Part shown: positions 1 through 5,918 of the stretch, piece after piece
How positions within the stretch are numbered: position 1 is the first letter of the stretch
How the letters are laid out: each line of letters opens with the position of its first letter
DNA from: SAR202 cluster bacterium
GTDB taxonomy: Bacteria > Chloroflexota > Dehalococcoidia > Lucifugimonadales > UBA3495
Assembly (NCBI GenBank): GCA_016872385.1
Contig: VGZV01000029.1
Coordinates: 1-35,754, forward strand
DNA length: 35,754 nt
Direction: 5' to 3'
Made by a program: the position numbers and the translations under genes
Notes under the pieces: generated by a model
The model's input: only the letters and a program-made list of their open reading frames with translations
Told to the model about the DNA's origin: nothing
The model's database searches: none

Positions 1-141
1 AAATTACGCCACCTGGTGGAGAACTCCTTCCTCCTTTTCAAACAGTGGCGGGGCATAGCGACCCGTTATGCCAAAGGGTCTGCCTCTTACCTAGCTTCCT
101 GTCAGATCCGAGCGGTAATAATCTGGAGTAAGTTATTTTGA
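1..141 (+). CDS. IS5-type transposase, C-terminal fragment (cut by window edge)
   Basis: An open frame enters from the left edge and ends at TGA 139-141, giving 46 residues. It contains the sequence VENSFLLFKQWRGIATRY, followed by AK and a hydrophobic end. This matches the C-terminal pattern of IS5-family (IS427/IS1031-like) DDE transposases, where the late catalytic Glu lies in a V-E-N/R-x-F context before K-x-x-R-x-I-A-T-R. The transposase would catalyse cut-and-paste movement of the element. Only the tail is visible, so whether the upstream part is intact is unknown. Twelve bases after the stop comes GACACGCTC, whose reverse complement GAGCGTGTC resembles the ends of the small repeats found throughout the window. 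That makes this element the best candidate for the source of their mobility. Confidence 0.75.
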   Translation, partial: KLRHLVENSFLLFKQWRGIATRYAKGSASYLASCQIRAVIIWSKLF

Positions 142-142
142 C

Positions 143-151
143 GACACGCTC
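143..151. mobile_element. Probable right terminal inverted repeat of the IS5-type element
   Basis: GACACGCTC immediately follows the transposase stop. Read inward on the other strand it is GAGCGTGTC, the same terminal bases as the MITE-like repeats at 10400-10532, 12578 and 4486-4641 (GAGCGTGT or GAGGGTGT). The flanking triplet is TAG, not a clean TNA. The left end lies outside the window, so the target duplication cannot be checked. Confidence 0.5.
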
Positions 152-178
152 TAGGCACTTTAATCAGACAGGCGTACC

Positions 179-216
179 GGGCCGCTGCTCACGTTGTGGG
201 CGGCGGCCTTTCTTTT
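179..216 (+). terminator. Rho-independent terminator
   Basis: GGCCGC (180-185) pairs with GCGGCC (203-208) across a 17-base loop, followed by the T-rich run TTTCTTTT (209-216). It sits downstream of the transposase fragment and could end its transcript. The rest of the gap to the gene at 515 holds only a decayed repeat (231-340). Confidence 0.5.
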
Positions 217-230
217 CCGCTTTTTCGAGG

Positions 231-340
231 GCGTTTAAAAGCGCCTCGCTCTACAGCGCTCACCCTTCGACATGCTCAGGGTGAGCGGATTTTACGCTCG
301 TGGTGAGCCTGTCGAACCACGAGTGCTGGACCTTTTCAAT
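231..340. repeat. Decayed palindromic MITE-like repeat
   Basis: It contains the two palindromic cores typical of the MITE family in this window. One is CTCACCCTTCGACATGCTC paired with GGGTGAGCG. The other is CTCGTGGTGAGCCTGTCG paired with AACCACGAG. The outer ends, which are the termini in intact copies, are eroded (TTTAAAAGCGCCT and GGACCTTTTCAA). Confidence 0.6.
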
Positions 341-514
341 CACGCTCCCACGCCTGTCCCAACAGGGTAGACAAGATTCCCTGCTTGTTCACCGGCTTCC
401 TCCAACACGGAACCTGGGCTTACCCTGCCGAGCGACCCGGCCTCCGTATTGTTAATACATCAAGCACACGGGATGCAAACCAACCCAAAACAAGAACCGG
501 CCACGGAGGCTGCA

Positions 515-763
515 ATGACTGCCCTTTCACCCATGGACCCTAAAGAGGTAATGCGCCAGAACCTGACGTTTCTGCGGGAGTATGCCCGCCGCGTGGTGGT
601 GGAGGGGGATGACGCTCTGTTGCCCATTGAAGAAGTGAAGGACGCCCTGGCCCAAGAGTTTATGACCCTGGGACAGTCCTTCCACCTTACTGAGCGAGAC
701 CTGGTGATGATGATGTTCCGGGATATCTGGAACCAGCAGCCCCGGATTGTGAAGGAAGACTAG
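515..763 (+). CDS. Hypothetical protein, 82 aa, upstream partner of a zinc ribbon protein
   Basis: I do not recognise a family. The start is placed at ATG 515 because GGAGG lies at 505-509, five bases before it. The same frame is open back to a TTG at 449 and an ATG at 473, but neither has a comparable ribosome binding site. The 82-residue product is acidic and predicted mostly helical, with a stretch around VMRQNLTFLREYARRVVVEG and a C-terminal helix rich in Met (DLVMMMFRDIW). There is no signal peptide and no membrane segment. Its stop is separated by a single base from the start of the zinc ribbon gene at 765, so the two are almost certainly co-translated and may act together. Function unknown. 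Confidence 0.7.
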   Translation: MTALSPMDPKEVMRQNLTFLREYARRVVVEGDDALLPIEEVKDALAQEFMTLGQSFHLTERDLVMMMFRDIWNQQPRIVKED

Positions 764-764
764 C

Positions 765-929
765 ATGATTTGGCTGACACGCTGCCCCAAGTGCAAGTCC
801 AAAAAACTGGAGCTTCAGCAAGACCTGCTGGGCCGCTACTGGCAATGCCTGAAGTGCCGCCACGTGGAAAGCGCCACTGAAAAGCCGCGGATTACCCCCA
901 CTGGCCAGGCTGCCATCCGCCGGGCGTAA
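765..929 (+). CDS. Small zinc ribbon protein, 54 aa
   Basis: ATG 765 follows the previous stop by one base. The 54-residue product has two CxxC knuckles, CPKC at residues 7-10 and CLKC at 28-31, typical of a zinc ribbon that binds one Zn(II) through four cysteines. Between them lies LLGRYWQCLKC, closely resembling MFGRYLNCLQC in the 63-aa protein at 35185-35376, so the two are probably paralogues. The C-terminal part is basic (TPTGQAAIRRA). Such small ribbons often serve as nucleic-acid or protein-binding modules, but no specific role can be assigned. A MITE begins 29 bases after the stop. Confidence 0.8.
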   Translation: MIWLTRCPKCKSKKLELQQDLLGRYWQCLKCRHVESATEKPRITPTGQAAIRRA

Positions 930-958
930 CAAGTATGGGGCCTTGCATGACCTGCTAA

Positions 959-1114
959 GAGCCTGTGTGAGAAATGCCGTCTACCCAGCCCGCTCATCCT
1001 GAGCTTGTCGAAGGATGAGTAGCTTTTAGCCCGCTCATGGTTCGACAAGCCCCGACCTGGTCGGGATCCCGATACGTCGGGACTCACCACCAGCGGGAAT
1101 TGTCACACACCCTC
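959..1114. mobile_element. MITE-like element, 156 bp, with TAA target duplication
   Basis: The ends are GAGCCTGTGTGA (left) and TCACACACCCTC (right), an imperfect terminal inverted repeat. TAA occurs on both sides (956-958 and 1115-1117), matching the 3-bp TNA duplication made by part of the IS5 family. It is nearly identical to, and the same length as, 4486-4641. Inside are two palindromic arms around CGACAAGC / GCTTGTCG, and the 32-bp nested palindrome at 1051-1082. No coding capacity. Confidence 0.85.
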
Positions 1115-1190
1115 TAAGAGCCTTTCCTAAATAACCGCGGAGAGCGCAGAGGCCGCTGAGATGATAGAAAACCAGTCCAAGTCCTCGGTA

Positions 1191-1328
1191 CTGATTCAGT
1201 TTGAAACCCGCCGTTCCGGCGCAAGCTGGAACCCAGTGGTGCATCTTACTCATGTCCCTTTCTGGGCACCCCGACAAGTCGGGGTGCGACGAGCAACTTC
1301 TTCCTTCTCTCCTAGACAACTGAATAAG
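1191..1328 (+). mobile_element. Second MITE family, copy 1 (138 bp)
   Basis: It starts CTGATTCAGTTTG and ends CAACTGAATAAG, an imperfect terminal inverted repeat. The internal sequence includes CCCGCCGTTCCGGCGCAAGC and the hairpin CACCCCGACAAGTCGGGGTG. Copy 2 lies at 2677-2815 in inverted orientation and matches along its whole length with scattered substitutions. The two copies flank the LLM oxidoreductase gene. Confidence 0.8.
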
Positions 1329-1412
1329 CGCCAAACTCTCTGAGTTCATTGTTCGCTCTGCGGTTATCCGGGTAGGCGCTAAAAAGCTATGCAGGACCTG
1401 GTAATTTGGCTG

Positions 1413-2363
1413 TCAGACGGGAATTGTCTTGCCCCTGGGAAATTGGGGCAGGACTTCCCGGCCCAAAACCTCCAGTTGCTCCGCAGTTTCCTCGCCAGAG
1501 CAGAGCGGTCGCAGCACAAACTTGGATGCGCCCGCGTCAATGTAACGCTGAATAGCCTGGCAGATCTCATCCGGGCCGCCCACGGCGCTGAATTCAGTGA
1601 AATGGGCGTCAGGCCGCTGGCGGGTAACGAACCGCTGGGCCTGGGCCTTGGCCTCCGCCGCACCAGCGCCGTCCGCCACATAGCAGCCCAACAGCACGCC
1701 CACGTGGTCGGACTCAATCTCCCGGCCGCACTTGTCCGCCGTCTCAAACAGCGCCTCCCGGCCCTGGCGCACCTCTTCAGGGGTGGCGCTGGACACCAGC
1801 CAGCCGTCGCCCACCCGGCCCACCCGCCGGGCCGCGGCCGGGCTGCGTCCGCCAATCCACACGGGCGTTGACGGCTTTTGGACAGGCCGGGGCGTCACCG
1901 TCACGTCGTGGCAGGTAAAAAAGCGGCCTTCATGGGTGACCTTTTCTTCCTGCCAAAGCCGCCGCATCAGCACAATGGCCTCATCGGTGCGGGCCGCCCG
2001 GTCCTCCTTGCCCACGCCGCAGGCTTCGTACTCCTCCGGCTCCTCCTGGCCCAAACCCACCGCGGGGAAGAAACGTCCCCTGGACAGGTAATCCAGGGTG
2101 GCAATTTGCTTGGCCAGCACCACAGGCTGGCGCAAGGGCAAGGCCAGCACACTGGTTCCAAATTTAAGGCGGTCCGACCAGGCGGCCACCATGGAAAGCG
2201 CCACCATAGGCTCCAGGCTGAACCGGTCGCTGACAATACGGTCACTGAGCCAGATGGAGTCGTAGTTGAACCGGTCGCCCAGCGCCACCAGATCCCGCAG
2301 CTGATTGGGGTTTCCCCCGCCCTGTCCAAAGGCCCCCGGCATATAGCCTATGGCGATGCTCAT
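1413..2363 (-). CDS. LLM-class F420-type oxidoreductase (luciferase-like monooxygenase fold)
   Basis: The 316-residue product has the typical start of the bacterial luciferase-like superfamily: a beta strand (MSIAIGYMPGAF), a helix, then FNYDSIWLSDRI, a variant of the usual ESIWLSDH-type segment. TSVLALPLRQPVVLAKQIAT (residues about 90-110) and LSRGRFFPAVGLG follow, the standard pattern of this TIM barrel. The C-terminal half has PVWIGGRSPAAARRVGRVGD, the segment that in relatives packs over the flavin phosphate. Actinobacterial and Chloroflexota members usually use coenzyme F420; FMN use cannot be excluded. The ATG is preceded by a GGGGGC stretch. Substrate unknown. It is transcribed alone and flanked by inverted copies of one MITE family. 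A second member lies at 30665. Confidence 0.9.
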   Translation of the reverse strand: MSIAIGYMPGAFGQGGGNPNQLRDLVALGDRFNYDSIWLSDRIVSDRFSLEPMVALSMVAAWSDRLKFGTSVLALPLRQPVVLAKQIATLDYLSRGRFFPAVGLGQEEPEEYEACGVGKEDRAARTDEAIVLMRRLWQEEKVTHEGRFFTCHDVTVTPRPVQKPSTPVWIGGRSPAAARRVGRVGDGWLVSSATPEEVRQGREALFETADKCGREIESDHVGVLLGCYVADGAGAAEAKAQAQRFVTRQRPDAHFTEFSAVGGPDEICQAIQRYIDAGASKFVLRPLCSGEETAEQLEVLGREVLPQFPRGKTIPV

Positions 2364-2600
2364 TTTGCCCCCTGACCGCGATACGGGCGGAACAGTATGA
2401 TGTTTACGCCATTATAACCCAGCGGGGCCGCCTGCCAATTCCCCTCAGGCCGGCCGAGTCCTGGGAAAAAGATAGGAGCCGCTGCCGCAATTGTGAGGCG
2501 TTGGCGATTGAACACAATTCAAGCGCCTGTTATCCTTTTTGAAACCAAGTTCACCACGGCCTGGCGGCACCCGCATCCCGGAGCCACTGACAAACCGGGT

Positions 2601-2631
2601 TATGTCACTCTGAGCGATGCGAAGGGTCTGG
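2601..2631. repeat. Fragment of the TGTCATTCTGAG repeat family
   Basis: ATGTCACTCTGAGCGATGCG followed by AAGGGTCTGG matches the end of the dispersed repeat seen intact at 12116-12208 and 26237-26369. Only one end is left. It lies in the 2364-2867 gap, which otherwise holds MITE copy 2 and no gene I can support. Confidence 0.5.
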
Positions 2632-2676
2632 AGCTGGATACAATCACCCAGCGCAGGTTCTTAATTATCCTGGGTA

Positions 2677-2815
2677 CTGATTCAGTTTGTCTCGCAGTTA
2701 AGGAAGAAGTTGCTCGTCGCACCCCGACTTGTCGGGGCGCCCAGATAGGGACATGGCTGAGACGCACCACCGGGTTCCGGCTTGCGGCGGAACGGCGGGT
2801 TTCAAACTGAACCAG
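2677..2815 (-). mobile_element. Second MITE family, copy 2 (139 bp), inverted
   Basis: The termini are CTGATTCAGTTTG and CAAACTGAACCAG, an inverted repeat with one mismatch. On the minus strand it aligns with 1191-1328 throughout. It ends 52 bases upstream of the protease start, so it may contribute to or disrupt that gene's upstream region. Confidence 0.85.
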
Positions 2816-2867
2816 CACTCCCTCGTTTTGGCAGGCGCTCCAAGTTTTTAGATGAGGAATTGATTGG

Positions 2868-4100
2868 ATGAAAAAGACTGTCTCGGCGTTGCTGGCGGCC
2901 GCTTCAATCTGGATTGCAGGAGTGGCCGGGTCGCCGGCCCACGCCCAAAGCCAGCCGGATGGGGATGAACCGGGCAAAGGCGAAATACTGGTTAAGTTCA
3001 AGCCAGGCGCCTCCGCCAATGACGAGGCGGAAGCCCACCGCCGCCACGGCGGCAAGGTCAAGGGCGAGATTGCAGAGCTGGGTGTGCGGGTGGTGGACGT
3101 GGGCAAGGGCAAAGAGCGCGACAAGAAGGGTGAATATGCCATGGACTCCAGCGTCCTTTTTGTGGAAGAGAACGGCGCTTACTCCCTGTTGGACGCGCCC
3201 AATGACCCCCGGCTGCCGCTTCAGTGGCAGTACGACAACACCGGACAGACCGGCGGGACTGCTGACGCCGACATAGACGCCCTGGAGGCCTGGCAGGCTG
3301 CGCCAGCCGCAGGAGTGGTGAGAATAGCCGTTCTCGACACGGGCATTGACCAGAGCCACGAGGACGTGGCAGCCAAAATTGTCGCCAACAAAAATTACAC
3401 CACCAGCCGCACCGTGGACGACCGGTACGGCCACGGCACCGACGTGGCGGGCAGCGCCGCCGCCAGCACCGGCAACGGGATTGGCGTGGCGGGCACCTGT
3501 CCCAACTGCACCTTAATGAATGTGAAGGTGCTGGGCGACAACGGCTCCGGCTCCTGGAGCGGCATCGCCAGCGGCATTGTCTGGGCAGCCGACAACGGCG
3601 CTCAGGTGATTAGCATGAGCCTGGGCGGCGGCAGCGGTTCCAATACCGTCAAGTCGGCCATTGACTATGCTGTAAATAAGGGCGTAGTTGTGGTAGCGGC
3701 GGCGGGCAACAGCAATACCAGCGCGCCCAGCTACCCGGCTTATTACGCCAATGTGATTGCGGTGGGGGCCACGGACAACAACGACAACAAGGCCAGCTTC
3801 TCCAACTACGGCAGTTGGGTGGATGTGGCCGCCCCCGGCGTCGCCATTCTTTCCACTGCTCCGGACCATACCAACCGCATCTGGGGCAGCGGCGTCAAGT
3901 ACGGCGCCATCAGCGGCACCTCCATGTCCACTCCCCACGTGGCGGGCGTAGCCGGGTTGGTGCTGGCTACCGGACGATGCGCTCTGGGAGACAACATCTG
4001 CGTCCGCGCCCGCATTGAAGGCACCACGGACACTATTCCGGGGATTGGCGCCTACTGGTCCCACGGGCGGGTCAACGCCAACAACGCCATTGCGCCGTAA
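2868..4100 (+). CDS. Secreted subtilisin-like (S8) serine protease
   Basis: The 410-residue preproprotein starts with a clear Sec signal (MKK, hydrophobic core, cleavage likely after AHA at about residue 26). A propeptide-like region follows (residues 37-108, beginning GEILVKFKPGAS), then the catalytic domain. The triad is visible: Asp157 in AVLDTGI, His189 in YGHGTDVAG, Ser352 in GTSMSTPHVAG. Asn281 in AAAGNSN is the oxyanion-hole residue. The overall pattern resembles the thermitase group. Two cysteines at 211 and 214 (CPNC) and another pair near 371-377 could form disulfides. GAGG lies 10 bases before ATG 2868. It is probably exported to degrade extracellular protein for nutrition; this role is inferred. 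It is transcribed alone and ends at a strong terminator (4161-4196). Confidence 0.95.
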   Translation: MKKTVSALLAAASIWIAGVAGSPAHAQSQPDGDEPGKGEILVKFKPGASANDEAEAHRRHGGKVKGEIAELGVRVVDVGKGKERDKKGEYAMDSSVLFVEENGAYSLLDAPNDPRLPLQWQYDNTGQTGGTADADIDALEAWQAAPAAGVVRIAVLDTGIDQSHEDVAAKIVANKNYTTSRTVDDRYGHGTDVAGSAAASTGNGIGVAGTCPNCTLMNVKVLGDNGSGSWSGIASGIVWAADNGAQVISMSLGGGSGSNTVKSAIDYAVNKGVVVVAAAGNSNTSAPSYPAYYANVIAVGATDNNDNKASFSNYGSWVDVAAPGVAILSTAPDHTNRIWGSGVKYGAISGTSMSTPHVAGVAGLVLATGRCALGDNICVRARIEGTTDTIPGIGAYWSHGRVNANNAIAP

Positions 4101-4160
4101 GAGCGACTCTTGACCAGCCTTGCCCTTAACAAGGGCTGCAAAGGAACCTCAAGGATGAAA

Positions 4161-4196
4161 TCAGGGGGCCGTTAACCGGCCCCCTTGATACTTTTT
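4161..4196 (+). terminator. Rho-independent terminator of the protease gene
   Basis: GGGGGCCG (4164-4171) pairs perfectly with CGGCCCCC (4177-4184) over a 5-base loop, followed by TTGATACTTTTT. It lies 60 bases after the protease stop. Confidence 0.85.
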
Positions 4197-4206
4197 GCCA
4201 ACCCGG

Positions 4207-4326
4207 AGAGGGTGTCGAAAAGCGCCTGGTCCAATAAGGTCTCACCCTTCGACACGCTCCGAGCCTGCCCTGAGCCAGCCGAAAGGGTGAGCACATGTGG
4301 AGCAGAGCACTTTTTAAACACACTCT
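4207..4326. mobile_element. MITE-like element, array copy 1 (about 120 bp)
   Basis: It begins AGAGGGTGTCGAAAAG and ends CTTTTTAAACACACTCT, an imperfect terminal inverted repeat. Inside is the CTCACCCTTCGACACGCTC / GAAAGGGTGAGC palindrome, interrupted by extra sequence. The flanks are not a clean duplication, suggesting an older copy. Confidence 0.7.
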
Positions 4327-4329
4327 TGC

Positions 4330-4483
4330 AGCTTGTGCTAAAAGTGCCCGCTCATGGTTCGACAAGCCCCGACCTGGTCGGGATCCCGATATGTCGGGAC
4401 TCACCACGAGCGGGGGAAAGCGCTTACCCTGAGCCTGTCGAAGGGTGAGCAATAGCTATGCCACGCCCTTTTAACACACCCCT
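4330..4483. mobile_element. MITE-like element, array copy 2 (about 154 bp)
   Basis: The left end AGCTTGTGCTAAAAG is eroded and the right end is CTTTTAACACACCCCT. It carries the CTCATGGTTCGACAAGC palindromic arm with the nested 32-bp palindrome at 4368-4399, and the CTTACCCTGAGCCTGTCG arm. It is directly adjacent to copy 3. Confidence 0.65.
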
Positions 4484-4485
4484 TA

Positions 4486-4641
4486 GAGCGTGTGTGAGAA
4501 ATGCCCTCTACCCAGCCCGCTCATCCTGAGCTTGTCGAAGGATGAGTAGCTTTTAGCCCGCTCATGGTTCGACAAGCCCCGACCTGGTCGGGATCCCGAT
4601 ACGTCGGGACTCACCACGAGCGGGAATTGTCACACACCCTC
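4486..4641. mobile_element. MITE-like element, array copy 3 (156 bp), with TTA duplication at the rsmG stop
   Basis: The ends are GAGCGTGTGTGA and TCACACACCCTC. TTA flanks both sides (4483-4485 and 4642-4644). The sequence is nearly identical to 959-1114 and the same length. The right-hand TTA is the reverse complement of the TAA stop codon of rsmG, so the insertion duplicated the stop codon and left the gene intact. It contains a nested 32-bp palindrome at 4578-4609. Confidence 0.85.
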
Positions 4642-5370
4642 TTACAGCGGTTGCTTGGCGGGCATCCCAGGACGCCGGGGGTACGCGGCTGGCGTGGGGC
4701 GCACCTTCTCAATCACCACCAATATGCGGTTGTCCATCAGGCCGGTGATATTTACTGGCACCACCGGCGAGAGCTTGCCGCCCAGCACCGTCAGCGCCCG
4801 GGCCGCGCTGGCAATCTCCTGGTCAATGCCGCCATGCTTCCAGGCAATTACTTTGCCGCCCAGGCGGCACAGGGGCAAAGTATATTCCACCAGCGCCGGC
4901 AACTTGGCCAGGCCGCGGGCCAGGGCCAAATCAAAGTTCCCGCGGAACTCTGGCTGCTGCCCCAATTCTTCGGCACGGGCAGTGTGCACTTCCACTTCAG
5001 TCAAGCCCAGAGCCGTCGCCAGGTGGCGCATGAAGGTGGTTTTTTTGCCCACCGACTCCACCAGGATCAGGTGAATCTCCGGAAAAAGCAGTTTCAGGGG
5101 AATGCCCGGAAGACCGGCCCCCGCACCCACATCTATCACCCTGGTGCCGGGCGGCAGGCCGCCGGGCAGGGCCAGGCAGGCGGTGAGGGAGTCTAGAAAA
5201 TGTTTGACCTGCACCTCTTCGTACTCGACGATGGAGGTCAGGTTCATGCGCTGGTTCCAGTCGGCCAGCTCCCGGTAGAAGACCTCAAACTGCTCCAGTT
5301 GTCGTTGCGTTAAATCCAGCCCCAGTTCGGCCGCGCCGCGCGCCAGGGCTGCCATACGTACAGTCGTCAT
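4642..5370 (-). CDS. rsmG: 16S rRNA (guanine527-N7)-methyltransferase RsmG
   Basis: RsmG uses S-adenosylmethionine to methylate N7 of G527 in 16S rRNA; loss is classically linked to low-level streptomycin resistance. Family hallmarks are present. An N-terminal helical region ends in WNQRMNLTSI, then comes VKHFLDSL. The SAM-binding motif is VIDVGAGAGLPGIPL, and the later segments are ARGLAKLPALVEYTLPL and GGKVIAWKHG. ATG 5370 is chosen because an extended -10 box (TGTGTATAAT) lies only six bases upstream, consistent with leaderless transcription. The frame also opens at GTG 5385, but that codon lies on the -10 region. Length is 242 aa, normal for the family. The stop codon abuts a MITE. Confidence 0.95.
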   Translation of the reverse strand: MTTVRMAALARGAAELGLDLTQRQLEQFEVFYRELADWNQRMNLTSIVEYEEVQVKHFLDSLTACLALPGGLPPGTRVIDVGAGAGLPGIPLKLLFPEIHLILVESVGKKTTFMRHLATALGLTEVEVHTARAEELGQQPEFRGNFDLALARGLAKLPALVEYTLPLCRLGGKVIAWKHGGIDQEIASAARALTVLGGKLSPVVPVNITGLMDNRILVVIEKVRPTPAAYPRRPGMPAKQPL

Positions 5371-5376
5371 AGTATG

Positions 5377-5386
5377 ATTATACACA
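5377..5386 (-). promoter_or_regulatory. Extended -10 promoter of rsmG, possibly leaderless
   Basis: On the minus strand TGTGTATAAT is followed by CATACT and then ATG, so a start 7 bases below the -10 box would be the A of the start codon. No good -35 box is visible, consistent with an extended -10 promoter. There is no Shine-Dalgarno sequence. Leaderless initiation is an inference. Confidence 0.5.
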
Positions 5387-5410
5387 GGGTGTAATGGGTC
5401 ATTTTGCTTC

Positions 5411-5534
5411 TCGTCATTGCGGCGGCCGCCGGAATCCAGGAATACGCATCAGCCGCACCTGAATCTGGACACCGGCCTTCACCGGTGTGACGATTAGAAC
5501 CCTGACTTTCTGCCACGGCAAACTGACCCACTGC
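5411..5534. repeat. Third dispersed repeat family, copy 1
   Basis: The stretch from TCGTCATTGC to CCCACTGCC shares long blocks with 24774-24899. Examples are TCTGGACACCGGC, CACCGGTGTGA versus CGCTGGTGTGA, TAGAACCCT and TTTCCTGCCACGG-like segments. Both copies lie in intergenic gaps. Nothing else is seen in the 5386-5681 gap. Confidence 0.7.
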
Positions 5535-5681
5535 CCCATCTGACGCTGTTTGACATGGCTGGAAGCTGGCCGTAGAATTGGCGGCAATCTGGCAAGAGCC
5601 AGCGGTCAGAAGTCCAAGATTCCAGTTGGGAAGTCTTATCCCAGTGGACTGGCAGACGGGCTTCGGCAAGGGTGAGCAGAT

Positions 5682-5918
5682 ATGGCGACTAAAGCATACC
5701 TATTGGTGGAGACCTCGGTGGGAAGGACCCGGGACGTGGCCAATACTTTGCGGAGCCTGGAAGGCATTGAATCGGTGGATGTGGTCACCGGTCCCTACGA
5801 CATAATTGCCGTAATCAGCGGCCCGGACATGAGCGTAGTGGGCAATTTGATTACCGGCAAGGTGCATGCCGTTCAGGGGGTGGTCCGCACAGTGACCTGC
5901 GTGGCGGTGGGCGCATAG
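5682..5918 (+). CDS. Stand-alone Lrp/AsnC ligand-binding (RAM) domain protein
   Basis: The 78-residue product is a single alpha-beta domain of the Lrp/AsnC C-terminal type: AYLLVETSVGRTRDVANTL, then GIESVDVVTGPYDIIAVISG, a helix, and VHAVQGVVRTVTCVAV. The DNA-binding HTH of full-length Lrp proteins is absent, so it belongs to the stand-alone group that senses amino acids or similar ligands and may modulate a partner. Its TAG stop is followed directly by the GTG start of the acyl-CoA dehydrogenase gene, so the two are translationally coupled. This suggests ligand sensing linked to that enzyme, which is inference. Confidence 0.85.
   Translation: MATKAYLLVETSVGRTRDVANTLRSLEGIESVDVVTGPYDIIAVISGPDMSVVGNLITGKVHAVQGVVRTVTCVAVGA

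Noticed and set aside
2493..2810. 105-codon open frame upstream of the protease
   Set aside because: It runs through two dispersed repeats, has no ribosome binding site and no recognisable protein features.
4207..4641. Regularly repeated palindromes that might suggest a CRISPR array
   Set aside because: The repeat units are 120-156 bp with terminal inverted repeats and target duplications, and there are no short unique spacers or cas genes.
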